NCBI RefSeq assembly: GCF_040659735.1
Contig: NZ_JBFANZ010000025.1
Coordinates: 1 to 64,000, forward strand
Source: Micromonospora_I sp040659735
GTDB lineage: Bacteria; Actinomycetota; Actinomycetes; Mycobacteriales; Micromonosporaceae
Direction: 5' to 3'
DNA length: 64,000 nucleotides
The translations under genes and the position numbers were made by a program. Positions 16,527 to 24,944 of the stretch are shown in pieces; position 1 is the stretch's first letter, and every line of letters begins with the position of its first letter. The notes under the pieces are model-generated. The model was not told the origin of the DNA, did no database searches, and saw only the letters and a program-made list of their open reading frames with translations.

Positions 16527-17521
16527 GTCAACACCTCCACGATCGCCGTCTCGTGCCCGGTGGCGATCTCCTTCAGCCGCTGGATCACGGCCTCGCGCAC
16601 CTCGGGCGGGTCGAGCACGCGGATGTCCGCGCCGTAACCGACCAACGAGGCGGCCAGTCCGTCCGGATCGGCGTACCGCAGGATCAGCCGGTCGCCGTCC
16701 GGCTCTGAGCGGCACTCCTCGGCCCAGCGCCGCAGCCCGGCAGCGCGCCCGGGGCGGGCCAGCACGGTGGCGCGGCCGGTCCGTTCGACCGGCCCCGACC
16801 AGCGGGCGACGTGGCTGATCAGGTCGACCCCGGCGGGCGGTGGCGGGTAGGCGCCGGCACGCCCGGTGGCGCGAACGGCGCCGACGATGCGGGAGAGCCG
16901 GAAGCAGCGCACGGCCCCGCGGTCGAGGTCGTGGCCGACCACGTACCACCGGCCCCGCCAGCAGACCACTCCCCACGGCTGCAGCCGCCGGCTCGTCGGC
17001 GCGTCCCGCTCCGGAACGCGGTATTCGAAGGTGACGGTGCGTCGGTCGCGGGCGGCGGTGGTCAGCGGGGCGAAGGTCGGGTCGACGGTGACCACCGGCT
17101 CGACGCCCAGGGTGGCGTGCGGATCGACGTCGATGCCCGCGGCGCGCAGCTTGGCCAGCCCCGAGGAGGCGGCGGCGGCGAGCCCGGCGTGCCGCCAGAG
17201 CCGGGCCGCGATGCCGACGGCGGCGGCCTCGTCCGGTTCCAACGGGATGTCCGGCAACGCGTATTCGCGACGGGCGATCCGGTAGCCGGGCTCGGTGTCG
17301 AAGACGCTAGCGGTGCCGGTCTCCAGCGGCACGCCCAGCTCGCGCAGTTCGGCCTTGTCGCGCTCGAACTTGCGCTGGAATGCCTCGTGGTCGCGCGCGT
17401 CCTCCGGGTCGTGCTCGTAGCCGGGCACGGTCGCGGCGATCTGCGCGGCGGTCAGGAACCGCCGCGTCGACAACAGGCAGATCACCAGATTGACCAGGCG
17501 CTCCGTACGGGTCCGCGACAC
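16523..17521 (-). CDS. pafB: WYL-domain transcriptional regulator PafB
   Basis: The 332-residue protein has an N-terminal winged HTH (RTERLVNLVICLLSTRRFLT), a WYL domain (about 165-230, with VTFEYRVPER and WYVVGHDLDRGAVRCFRLSR) and a WCX domain. It partners PafC. In mycobacteria pafB and pafC follow pafA directly; here about 2.4 kb with three other genes separates them from pafA. The GTG start at 17521 has TAGCGT 6 nt upstream, so the message is probably leaderless. Confidence 0.92.
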   Translation of the reverse strand: MSRTRTERLVNLVICLLSTRRFLTAAQIAATVPGYEHDPEDARDHEAFQRKFERDKAELRELGVPLETGTASVFDTEPGYRIARREYALPDIPLEPDEAAAVGIAARLWRHAGLAAAASSGLAKLRAAGIDVDPHATLGVEPVVTVDPTFAPLTTAARDRRTVTFEYRVPERDAPTSRRLQPWGVVCWRGRWYVVGHDLDRGAVRCFRLSRIVGAVRATGRAGAYPPPPAGVDLISHVARWSGPVERTGRATVLARPGRAAGLRRWAEECRSEPDGDRLILRYADPDGLAASLVGYGADIRVLDPPEVREAVIQRLKEIATGHETAIVEVLT

Positions 17522-17527
17522 GCCTCG

Positions 17528-17533
17528 ACGCTA
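17528..17533 (-). promoter_or_regulatory. -10 box TAGCGT of leaderless pafB
   Basis: The hexamer reads TAGCGT on the minus strand, 6 nt before the GTG of pafB. A start of transcription at or next to the start codon would give a leaderless pafB-pafC mRNA independent of pafA. Confidence 0.5.
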
Positions 17534-17622
17534 GCAGTGTCGGCGGTCCAGCAACGTCCGCGGCACGGCCTGTGCACACCATCACGCCCGACCGCGCCGT
17601 CGCTATCCGGCAGAATCTGCCC

Positions 17623-18576
17623 GTGTCGGACAACGAACGCAACTCGGCCAGCGTCCGCACCGTCCTCGTCGCCGGCGGCGCCAATTTGGGCGTCGCGATC
17701 GCCAAGGCCGTCGCCGGCCTCGCCTCCGGCTCGGCCGCCATGCTCTCCGAGGCGGCGCACTCGGTCGCCGACACCACCACCGAGGTGCTGCTCTTCATCG
17801 CGCTACGGCGGGGCAGTCGGCCGGCCGATGACCGACACCCGTTCGGGTACGGCAAGGAAAGCTACGTCTGGGCGCTGATGGCGTCGGTCTTCCTGTTCGT
17901 GGGCGGGGCCGGCTTCTCGGTCGCGCGCGGAATCAGCACGATCCGGTCCGGTCAGCACACCGGGGACTACCTGGCGTCGTACCTCGTATTGGTGGCCGCC
18001 TTCGTGCTGGAGGGGACTTCGCTGATCCGCGCGGTCCGGCAGGTGCGGGGCGAGGCGCGGCGCTCGCGGACGACGCCGCGGCGTTTCCTGCGACTCACCG
18101 GCGACACGACCGTGCGGGCCGTGGTGATGGAGGACAGCGCGGCCCTCCCCGGCCTGCTGTTCGCCGCGGTGGGGCTCGCGCTCTCCCAGATCACCGGGAA
18201 CGAACTCTGGGACGGGCTCGCCTCCATCACGATCGGCCTGCTGCTGCTCGTGGTCGCCACCCTGCTGGCCCGCACCAATATCTCGCTGCTGGTCGGGCGG
18301 GCGGTCCCGCGGCGGATCCACACGGAGATCCACGACGAGTTGGCCGGGGTGCCGACGGTCGAGCGCGTCGACACGCTGCTCACCATGCAACTCGGCCCGG
18401 ACGACATCCTCGTCGCGGCCAAGCTCGACTTCGCGGACCACGCGAGCGCCGCGGAGGTGGAGGCCGCCGCCACCGAGGCGGAACGCCGGCTCACCGCCCG
18501 CTACCCCGCCATCCGGTACGTCTTCCTGGACCCCACGCGCGGCGGCGTACCGCCCCGGCGGGACAGCGCGCCGTGA
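17623..18576 (+). CDS. Cation diffusion facilitator family transporter
   Basis: The 317-residue membrane protein has six transmembrane helices and a cytoplasmic C-terminal dimerisation domain (about 215-300). The TM2 metal site is AAHSVADTTTE. The TM5 site reads VVMEDSAALPG, with Glu-Asp instead of the classical HxxxD, as in the SLC30A9-like subgroup. It probably exports Zn2+, Fe2+ or Mn2+ by proton antiport; the metal is not predictable here. The GTG at 17623 is chosen because a CAGAAT -10-like box lies 6 nt upstream; GTG 17572 is also in frame. It diverges from pafB. Confidence 0.85.
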   Translation: MSDNERNSASVRTVLVAGGANLGVAIAKAVAGLASGSAAMLSEAAHSVADTTTEVLLFIALRRGSRPADDRHPFGYGKESYVWALMASVFLFVGGAGFSVARGISTIRSGQHTGDYLASYLVLVAAFVLEGTSLIRAVRQVRGEARRSRTTPRRFLRLTGDTTVRAVVMEDSAALPGLLFAAVGLALSQITGNELWDGLASITIGLLLLVVATLLARTNISLLVGRAVPRRIHTEIHDELAGVPTVERVDTLLTMQLGPDDILVAAKLDFADHASAAEVEAAATEAERRLTARYPAIRYVFLDPTRGGVPPRRDSAP

Positions 18577-18628
18577 TCATGGCACCCGCGCTCCCGGGCC
18601 GGGACCGGTGAGCCGATAGCGTGCCGAC

Positions 18629-19711
18629 ATGGTGCGATGGCGAGCAGGCACGGTGACGGCGCTACGCCGGCGGTGGCACGGCGCGGTCGAGTTGGACGTG
18701 GCGGTCGACGACGGCGGGACGCTGCGCGCGCTGGCCTATCCGTCGCTGGTCGGCGAGCCCGAGCCGGGCGACCGGGTGCTGCTCAACGTCGGCGCGCTGG
18801 TGATGGGATTGGGCACGGGCGGCTACGCGCTGGTTGTCGCGCTGCCGGAGCGGTTGCCGGCCGATCCACCGGACGAGGGCACCACCCGCGACGCGGGCCA
18901 CCTGGTGAAGGCCCGCTACACCCCGCTGCAGGCGATCCTGCTGGGCGCGGACGAGGAGGCGTCACCGCACCGGGCGGCGCTCGCCGACATGGACGACCTG
19001 GACGGCATGCCCGTGGTCACCGCCGACCTGCACTCGGCGCTGCCGGCCATCCTGGCCGGTGCCCTCGCCGACCGGCCGGGCGTACGGGTCGCCTATCTGA
19101 TGACCGACGGCGGAGCGCTCCCCGCCTGGTTCTCCCGCACCCTGGCGGGCCTGCGCGACGTGCTCGCCGGCACCGTCACGGTGGGCCAGGCGTTCGGCGG
19201 CGACCTGGAGGCGACCAATATCCATAATGGACTACTGGCGGCCCGGCACGCGCTCGGCGCCGAACTCACGATCGTCGCGCAGGGGCCGGGCAACCTGGGC
19301 ACCGGCACCCGGTGGGGGTTCTCCGGCATCAGCGTCGGCGAGGCGGTCAACGCGGCGGCGACGCTCGGCGGACGGCCCGTCGGCTCGCTGCGCATCTCCG
19401 GCGCCGACCCGCGCCCACGGCACCGCGGACTCTCCCATCACAGCGTCACGGCGTACGGGCGGGTCGCCCTGGCCGGCGCGGACCTGGTCGTGCCGGAGGG
19501 TCTCGACCCGACGCTCGCCGCGCAGGTGGACGACGCGCTAACGGCGTTCCCCGGACGGCACCGCCTGGTCCGCGTGGCCTGCGACGGGCTGGACGCGGCC
19601 CTGCGCGCCGCGCCCGTGCCGCTGTCGACGATGGGGCGCGGGCTGGACGCCGACTACGGATACTTCCTCGCCGCGGCCGCCGCCGGTCGGCACGCCGTCG
19701 CCCTGCTGTAG
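18629..19711 (+). CDS. DUF3866 family protein
   Basis: The 360-residue protein fits DUF3866, an actinobacterial and firmicute family of unknown function. It has an N-terminal SH3-like beta-barrel (about 1-85), a central alpha/beta domain, and conserved GQAFGGDLEATNIHNGL and AQGPGNLGTGTRWGFSG segments. The glycine-rich loops suggest nucleotide or phosphate binding. It has no signal peptide or membrane segment. TAGCGT lies 6 nt before the ATG, so it is probably leaderless. It is inserted, with the cation transporter, between pafA and pafB on the opposite strand. Confidence 0.8.
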   Translation: MVRWRAGTVTALRRRWHGAVELDVAVDDGGTLRALAYPSLVGEPEPGDRVLLNVGALVMGLGTGGYALVVALPERLPADPPDEGTTRDAGHLVKARYTPLQAILLGADEEASPHRAALADMDDLDGMPVVTADLHSALPAILAGALADRPGVRVAYLMTDGGALPAWFSRTLAGLRDVLAGTVTVGQAFGGDLEATNIHNGLLAARHALGAELTIVAQGPGNLGTGTRWGFSGISVGEAVNAAATLGGRPVGSLRISGADPRPRHRGLSHHSVTAYGRVALAGADLVVPEGLDPTLAAQVDDALTAFPGRHRLVRVACDGLDAALRAAPVPLSTMGRGLDADYGYFLAAAAAGRHAVALL

Positions 19712-19755
19712 CGCCGATCCGACCGGGCAACACCCACCGGTGGACCGCCACGCGG

Positions 19756-19959
19756 TCAGCTCAGCACGATGAGCGCGATCCAGCCGCCCACCATGAGCGC
19801 CAGCGCCAGCGCGAGCACCCAGGTCGGGACGGTGTACTCGCCGCGTCGGTTACGCGCGATCTCGTTCGCGACCTTCTGCCGCCGGCGGTCGAGCCAGTTC
19901 GCGCGCGGCTGCGCGGGGTCGCTCTCGGCGCCGTCGCGGGAGGGTTCGGGATAGGCCAT
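19756..19959 (-). CDS. Small C-terminally anchored membrane protein downstream of pafA
   Basis: This 67-residue protein has a basic, polar N-terminal half (WLDRRRQKVANEIARNRRGE) and one C-terminal transmembrane helix (about 47-66). It begins 23 nt after the pafA stop, so it is probably translated from the pafA message. I do not recognise a characterised family. A role near the Pup ligase is suggested by position only. The ATG at 19959 is the only start that avoids overlap with pafA. Confidence 0.65.
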   Translation of the reverse strand: MAYPEPSRDGAESDPAQPRANWLDRRRQKVANEIARNRRGEYTVPTWVLALALALMVGGWIALIVLS

Positions 19960-19982
19960 AACGCGATCGAGCGTACCCGCCG

Positions 19983-21341
19983 TCACATGCTCGCGATCAG
20001 CCGCTCCACCCGCTCGTCGTAGGCCCGGAACGGGTCCTTGCACAGCACGGTGCGCTGCGCCTGGTCGTTGAGCTTGAGATGCACCCAGTCGACGGTGAAG
20101 TCGCGCCGCTTCTCCTGGGCGTGCCGGATGAACTCGCCGCGCAGTCGCGCCCGGGTGGTCTGCGGCGGCGTCTCCTTCGCCTCGTAGATCTCCAGGTCGG
20201 TCGCGATGCGGTCGACCTGGCCGCGCCGCTCCAGCAGCGCGTAGAGGCCGCGGCCACGGCGCACGTCGTGATAGGCCAGATCCATCTGCGCCACCCGCGG
20301 GTGCGACAACGGGAGGTCGTGCTTGGCCTGGTACCGCTCGATGAGGCGCAGCTTGGTGACCCAGTCGATCTCGCGGGACACCGGCTCCAGATCACCGGTC
20401 TCCACCGCGCGCAGCACCCGTCCCCAGAGCTCCACCACCCGTTTCGCGGTCTGGTCGCCGCCGCGCCGTTCCACGAACTCGGCGGCCTTGCTCAGGTATT
20501 CCTGCTGGATCTCCAGCGCGCTCACCTCCTTGTTGGAGGCGAGCCGGATCTTGCGCCGTCCGGTGATGTCGTGCGAGACCTCGCGGATCGCCCGGATCGG
20601 GTTCTCCAGCGACAGGTCCCGCATCACCACGCCGGCCTCGATCATCCGCAGCACGAGGTCGGCGGTGCCGACCTTGAGCAGCGTGGTGACCTCGTTCATG
20701 TTCGAGTCACCGACGATGACGTGCAGGCGGCGGTAGCGCTCGGCGTCGGCATGCGGCTCGTCGCGGGTGTTGATGATCGGCCGGGACCGGGTGGTCGCCG
20801 ACGACACCCCTTCCCAGATGTGTTCGGCCCGCTGCGACAGGCAGTACACCGCGCCCCGCGGTGTCTGCAGCACCTTGCCGGCGCCGCAGATCAACTGCCG
20901 GGTGACCAGGAACGGGATCAGCACATCGGCCAGGCGCCCGAACTCACCGTGCCGGGACACCAGGTAGTTCTCGTGGCAGCCGTAGGAGTTGCCGGCGGAA
21001 TCGGTGTTGTTCTTGAACAGGTAGATCTCGCCCGCGATCCCCTCGTCGTGCAGCCGCTTCTCGGCGTCGACGAGCAACCCCTCCAGGATCCGCTCCCCGG
21101 CCCGGTCGTGGGCGACCAGGTCCGCGACGGAGTCACACTCGGGGGTCGCGTATTCGGGGTGGGAGCCCACGTCGAGGTAGAGCCGGGCGCCGTTGCGGAG
21201 GAACACGTTGCTGGAGCGTCCCCAGGACACGACGCGGCGGAACAGGTAGCGGGCCACCTCGTCCGGCGACAGCCGCCGCTGTCCGCGGTAGGTGCAGGTG
21301 ACGCCGTACTCGGTCTCAAGCCCGAAGATTCGCCGTTCCAT
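19983..21341 (-). CDS. pafA: Pup--protein ligase PafA
   Basis: The 452-residue glutamine-synthetase-like ligase uses ATP to join the C-terminal Glu of Pup to lysines of target proteins. GLETEYG at the N-terminus, the catalytic D57 in LYLDVGSHPEYATPE, and KNNTDSAGNSYGCHENYL are present. Length and Asp position match the mycobacterial enzyme. TAATGT lies 6 nt before the ATG, consistent with a leaderless transcript separate from prcBA. It is flanked by rfbC upstream instead of prcA. Confidence 0.97.
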   Translation of the reverse strand: MERRIFGLETEYGVTCTYRGQRRLSPDEVARYLFRRVVSWGRSSNVFLRNGARLYLDVGSHPEYATPECDSVADLVAHDRAGERILEGLLVDAEKRLHDEGIAGEIYLFKNNTDSAGNSYGCHENYLVSRHGEFGRLADVLIPFLVTRQLICGAGKVLQTPRGAVYCLSQRAEHIWEGVSSATTRSRPIINTRDEPHADAERYRRLHVIVGDSNMNEVTTLLKVGTADLVLRMIEAGVVMRDLSLENPIRAIREVSHDITGRRKIRLASNKEVSALEIQQEYLSKAAEFVERRGGDQTAKRVVELWGRVLRAVETGDLEPVSREIDWVTKLRLIERYQAKHDLPLSHPRVAQMDLAYHDVRRGRGLYALLERRGQVDRIATDLEIYEAKETPPQTTRARLRGEFIRHAQEKRRDFTVDWVHLKLNDQAQRTVLCKDPFRAYDERVERLIASM

Positions 21342-21347
21342 GAACAG

Positions 21348-21353
21348 ACATTA
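21348..21353 (-). promoter_or_regulatory. -10 box TAATGT of leaderless pafA
   Basis: TAATGT lies 6 nt upstream of the pafA ATG on the minus strand, in the 68-nt gap after rfbC. It would let pafA be expressed independently of both the rhamnose genes and the proteasome genes. Confidence 0.5.
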
Positions 21354-21409
21354 GCCGCCCGAGGCCCCGGATGGTCACTGTCAGGCGAGGGCGTCGCGCC
21401 TGTCGGTGC

Positions 21410-22033
21410 CTAAATTCCCTCCGAGTACGGCATTCCGCCTGGCCGCAGGCCCTCCACAAACGACCGACACGTCTCGTACGACGGCAGCAGCCCCGCCTCG
21501 CGGGCCTGCGCGAGACTCGGCGCCGCGTCGTCGCGCGCGGAGAGCAACGGCGTCTCCACCGGCCATTCGATCGCCAGCTCGGGGTCGAGCGGATGCACCG
21601 CGTGCTCGCCCGCCGGGTTGTAGGTGGTCGAGCAGAGGTAGCTCAGCGTCGCGTCGTCGGTCAGCGCGCAGAAGCCGTGCCCGAGCCCTTCGCCGAGGTA
21701 GACGGCGCGGCGGTCCACGTCGTCGAGGCGCACCGCCTCCCACTGGCCGAAGGTCGGCGATCCGATCCGGATGTCGACGATCACGTCGACGACCGTGCCG
21801 CGCACGCAGGTGACGTACTTGGCCTGGCCGGGCGGCACGTCGGCGAAGTGGATGCCGCGCACGACCCCGCGCGCGGAGACCGAGAGGTTGCCCTGGGCGA
21901 GCCGCAGCGGATGTCCGACCGCGGCCGCGAGCCGGTCGAACCGGTACCACTCCATGAACAGCCCGCGCGGGTCACCGTGCTGCTGCGGGGTGATCTCCCA
22001 CGCGCCCTCGATGCTGAGCGGTCGGATCTTCAT
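21410..22033 (-). CDS. rfbC: dTDP-4-dehydrorhamnose 3,5-epimerase
   Basis: This cupin-fold enzyme of 207 residues performs the third step of dTDP-L-rhamnose synthesis. DPRGLFMEWYR, the catalytic His in VVRGIHFADVPPGQAKYV, and the Tyr/Asp in VYLGEGLGHGFCAL are recognisable family motifs. Its ATG overlaps the TGA of rfbA (ATGA). The second half, ending in GGMPYSEGI, is typical of RmlC-like epimerases; some antibiotic sugar epimerases are similar, but the full rfbABCD set supports rhamnose. Confidence 0.93.
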   Translation of the reverse strand: MKIRPLSIEGAWEITPQQHGDPRGLFMEWYRFDRLAAAVGHPLRLAQGNLSVSARGVVRGIHFADVPPGQAKYVTCVRGTVVDVIVDIRIGSPTFGQWEAVRLDDVDRRAVYLGEGLGHGFCALTDDATLSYLCSTTYNPAGEHAVHPLDPELAIEWPVETPLLSARDDAAPSLAQAREAGLLPSYETCRSFVEGLRPGGMPYSEGI

Positions 22034-22926
22034 CGCTGCACGCCCCCGTTCGGCGTCTCGTGCGCCTCGGTCAGCAGGCCGAGCAGATAGTCGCCGTATC
22101 CGCTCTTGGTCAGCGGCTCGGCCAACGCGCGCAGCTGGGCGTCGTCGATCAGCCCCGCCCGCCACGCCACCTCCTCGACGCAGCCGATCTTCATGCCCTG
22201 CCGCTCTTCGATGACCCGGACGAACTCGGCGGCCTGCATCATCGAGGTGAATGTGCCGGTGTCCAGCCAGGCGGTGCCGCGGTCGAGGACGGTGACGGTG
22301 AGCTGGTCCTTTTCCCGGTACGCCTCGTTGACCGCCGTGATCTCGAGCTCGCCGCGGGCGCTCGGGGTCAGGTTGCGGGCGATCTCCACGACGCGGTTGT
22401 CGTAGAAGTACAGGCCGGGGACCGCGTAGCGGGACTTCGGAGCGGCCGGCTTCTCCTCGATCGAGAGCACCCGCCCCTCGGCGTCGAAGTGGACCACGCC
22501 GTACTCCTGCGGGTTGGCGACCGGGTAGGCGAAGACCCGGCCACCGACCAGGTCTCCGTGGCTGGCCAACTGCCGGCCGAGGCCGACGCCGTGGAAGATG
22601 TTGTCGCCGAGAATGAGCGCGACGGACTCGTCACCGATGAAATCCGCACCCAGGACGAAGGCCTGGGCGATCCCCTCGGGCTTCGCCTGCGTCGTGTATT
22701 CCAGCCGCAGCCCGAACTGGCTGCCGTCGCCGAGCAGCCGCTGGAACTGGCTCTGATCCTCCGGGGTGGTGATCACCAGGATCTCCCGCACTCCCGACAT
22801 GACGAGGGTGGAGAGCGGGTAGTAGACCATCGGCTTGTCGAAGACCGGCATAAGCTGCTTTGACACCGCATGGGTGATCGGCCACAGCCGGGATCCGGTG
22901 CCGCCGGCAAGAAGGATTCCACGCAC
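22030..22926 (-). CDS. rfbA: Glucose-1-phosphate thymidylyltransferase
   Basis: The 298-residue nucleotidyltransferase makes dTDP-glucose from dTTP and glucose-1-phosphate, the first step of the rhamnose route. The nucleotide loop LLAGGTGSRLWPIT, the SKQLMPVFDKPMVYYPLST segment and LILGDNIFHG are present. It starts at a GTG with TAGGCT 6 nt upstream (leaderless) and is translationally coupled to rfbC. Confidence 0.95.
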   Translation of the reverse strand: MRGILLAGGTGSRLWPITHAVSKQLMPVFDKPMVYYPLSTLVMSGVREILVITTPEDQSQFQRLLGDGSQFGLRLEYTTQAKPEGIAQAFVLGADFIGDESVALILGDNIFHGVGLGRQLASHGDLVGGRVFAYPVANPQEYGVVHFDAEGRVLSIEEKPAAPKSRYAVPGLYFYDNRVVEIARNLTPSARGELEITAVNEAYREKDQLTVTVLDRGTAWLDTGTFTSMMQAAEFVRVIEERQGMKIGCVEEVAWRAGLIDDAQLRALAEPLTKSGYGDYLLGLLTEAHETPNGGVQR

Positions 22927-22932
22927 GCCGGG

Positions 22933-23006
22933 AGCCTACCGGCAGGCATTCCAACGCGCTGTCGCCGACGCACCCTGCCGGTTGTCGTCCGTCCGTCGCG
23001 TAGACT
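22933..23006. promoter_or_regulatory. Divergent promoters of rfbAC and rfbBD
   Basis: The 89-nt gap has TAGGCT on the minus strand (22938-22933, 6 nt from the rfbA GTG) and TAGACT on the plus strand (23001-23006, 9 nt from the rfbB GTG). Both are consistent with leaderless or near-leaderless transcription, which would let the two halves of the pathway be expressed together. Confidence 0.55.
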
Positions 23007-23015
23007 CCCGGACCC

Positions 23016-24032
23016 GTGAGGATCCTCGTCACCGGCGGAGCCGGATTCATCGGGTCTGAGTACGTGCGCATGCTGCTCAGCGGGCCTTCTGGCGCGCCTG
23101 GCGGCGCCGGCTCGACCGCACCGCAGCTCGCGCCCAGTGCCGTCACGGTTTTGGACAAACTGACCTACTCCGGCAACCTGGAGAATCTCGCCGTCGTACG
23201 GGATGATCCGCGGCTGCGCTTTGTGCAGGGCGACATCTGTGACCCCGCCCTCGTCGACGAGATCGTCGCGGGTCACGACGTGATCGTGCATTTCGCCGCC
23301 GAGTCCCACGTCGACCGCTCGATCAACGGCGCCGCCCCGTTCGTCACGACCAACGTGCTCGGCACCCAGACGCTGCTCGACGCCGCGCTGCGGCACGGCA
23401 CCGGCCGGTTCGTGCACGTCTCCACGGACGAGGTCTACGGCTCGATCGAGGAGGGCTCCTGGACCGAGGGCTGGCCGCTCTCGCCCAACTCGCCGTATTC
23501 GGCCTCCAAGGCCGGCTCCGACCTGCTCGCCCTCTCCTACCACCGCACGCACGGCATGGACGTCGTCCTGACCCGCTGCTCCAACAACTACGGGCCGTAC
23601 CAGTTCCCGGAGAAGGTGATCCCGCTCTTCGTCACCAACCTGCTCGACGGCGGCACCGTGCCGCTCTACGGTGACGGTGGCAACATCCGCGACTGGCTGC
23701 ACGTCCACGACCACTGCGTCGGGATCGCCCTGGTTCAGGAGAAGGGGCGGGCCGGCGAGGTCTACCACATCGGTGGCGGGACGGAGCTCACCAACAAGGA
23801 GCTGACCGGACGGCTGTTGGAGGCCTGCGGCGTGGGATGGGACCGGGTCGTGCCGGTCGCCGACCGCAAGGGGCACGACCGCCGCTACTCGCTGGACATC
23901 AGCAAGATCAGCGAAGAGCTGGGGTACGCGCCGAGCATCGACCTGGAGCGCGGCCTGACCGAGACCGTGCAGTGGTACCGGGACAACCGGGCCTGGTGGG
24001 AGCCGCTCAAGGCCCGCGCCGGCGTGGCATGA
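23016..24032 (+). CDS. rfbB: dTDP-glucose 4,6-dehydratase
   Basis: The 338-residue extended SDR enzyme forms dTDP-4-keto-6-deoxyglucose. It has the Rossmann motif VTGGAGFIGS at the N-terminus, the active-site region STDEVYGSI and the catalytic YSASK. NYGPYQFPEKVIPLF and the C-terminal helices match RmlB. A short Gly/Ala/Ser-rich insertion after LLSG (about residues 24-42) is unusual and probably a surface loop. It starts at GTG; its TGA overlaps the rfbD ATG. Confidence 0.95.
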   Translation: MRILVTGGAGFIGSEYVRMLLSGPSGAPGGAGSTAPQLAPSAVTVLDKLTYSGNLENLAVVRDDPRLRFVQGDICDPALVDEIVAGHDVIVHFAAESHVDRSINGAAPFVTTNVLGTQTLLDAALRHGTGRFVHVSTDEVYGSIEEGSWTEGWPLSPNSPYSASKAGSDLLALSYHRTHGMDVVLTRCSNNYGPYQFPEKVIPLFVTNLLDGGTVPLYGDGGNIRDWLHVHDHCVGIALVQEKGRAGEVYHIGGGTELTNKELTGRLLEACGVGWDRVVPVADRKGHDRRYSLDISKISEELGYAPSIDLERGLTETVQWYRDNRAWWEPLKARAGVA

Positions 24033-24907
24033 GCGGGCGCTGGCTCGTCACCGGGGCCGGGGGCATGTTGGGGCGGGATCTGCTCGCCGTGCTCGCCGCC
24101 CGTGACGACCTGACGGTAACCGCGGCGACCCGCGCCGACCTGGACATCACCGATCCGGACGCGGTCGCCGCGGCCGTCGCCGGCCACGACGTCGTCGTCA
24201 ACGCGGCGGCCTGGACCGACGTCGACGGCGCGGAGACCGACGAGGCCGCGGCTACCGCGATCAACGGTGACGGGGTGGCACACCTCGCCACGGCCTGTGC
24301 CCGCGGTGGCGGTCGACTGATCCACGTGTCGACCGACTATGTCTTCCCCGGCGACGCCGCCGCCCCGTACCGGGAGGACGGCCCGACCTCGCCGGTCAAC
24401 GCCTACGGCCGCAGCAAACTCGCCGGCGAGCGGGCCGTGGTCCGGCTGCTGCCGGAGAGCGGCTACGTCGTGCGCACGGCGTGGCTCTACGGCGCGCACG
24501 GCGCCAACTTCGTCGCCACCATGCTGCGCCTGGCCGTGGAGCGGGAGCAGCTCGACGTCGTCGACGACCAGCACGGCCAGCCGACGTGGTCGTTCGATCT
24601 GGCGCAGCGGCTCGTCGCGCTCGGCGACGCCGCCCGGGCCGGGCTCGCTCCGGCCGGCGTTTACCACGGCACCGCCTCCGGGCAGACCACGTGGTACGGC
24701 CTGGCTCGCGCCGCGTACGCGCTACGCGGCCTGGACCCCGACCGGATCCACCCGACGACCAGCGAGCGGTTCCGTCGCCCGGCGCCCCGGCCGGCGTACA
24801 GCGTGCTGGGGCACACACGGTGGCAGCTCGCCGGCCTGCCGCCCATGCGGGACTGGCACGACATGCTCGCCGACGCCTTGCGAGCCGGCGTGGCGCTCCC
24901 GGTATAG
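24029..24907 (+). CDS. rfbD: dTDP-4-dehydrorhamnose reductase
   Basis: This 292-residue SDR catalyses the last step to dTDP-L-rhamnose. The motifs are WLVTGAGGMLGRDLL at the N-terminus, VNAAAWTDVDGAE, HVSTDYVFPGD and the catalytic YGRSKLAGE. The ATG overlaps the rfbB stop (ATGA). The apparent longer frame upstream is rfbB read in another phase. The glycosyltransferase gene follows 37 nt later, so the three form an operon. Confidence 0.95.
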   Translation: MSGRWLVTGAGGMLGRDLLAVLAARDDLTVTAATRADLDITDPDAVAAAVAGHDVVVNAAAWTDVDGAETDEAAATAINGDGVAHLATACARGGGRLIHVSTDYVFPGDAAAPYREDGPTSPVNAYGRSKLAGERAVVRLLPESGYVVRTAWLYGAHGANFVATMLRLAVEREQLDVVDDQHGQPTWSFDLAQRLVALGDAARAGLAPAGVYHGTASGQTTWYGLARAAYALRGLDPDRIHPTTSERFRRPAPRPAYSVLGHTRWQLAGLPPMRDWHDMLADALRAGVALPV

Positions 24908-24944
24908 TGCACCCTCCCCCCACACGCACCAGGAGAACTCCGAC

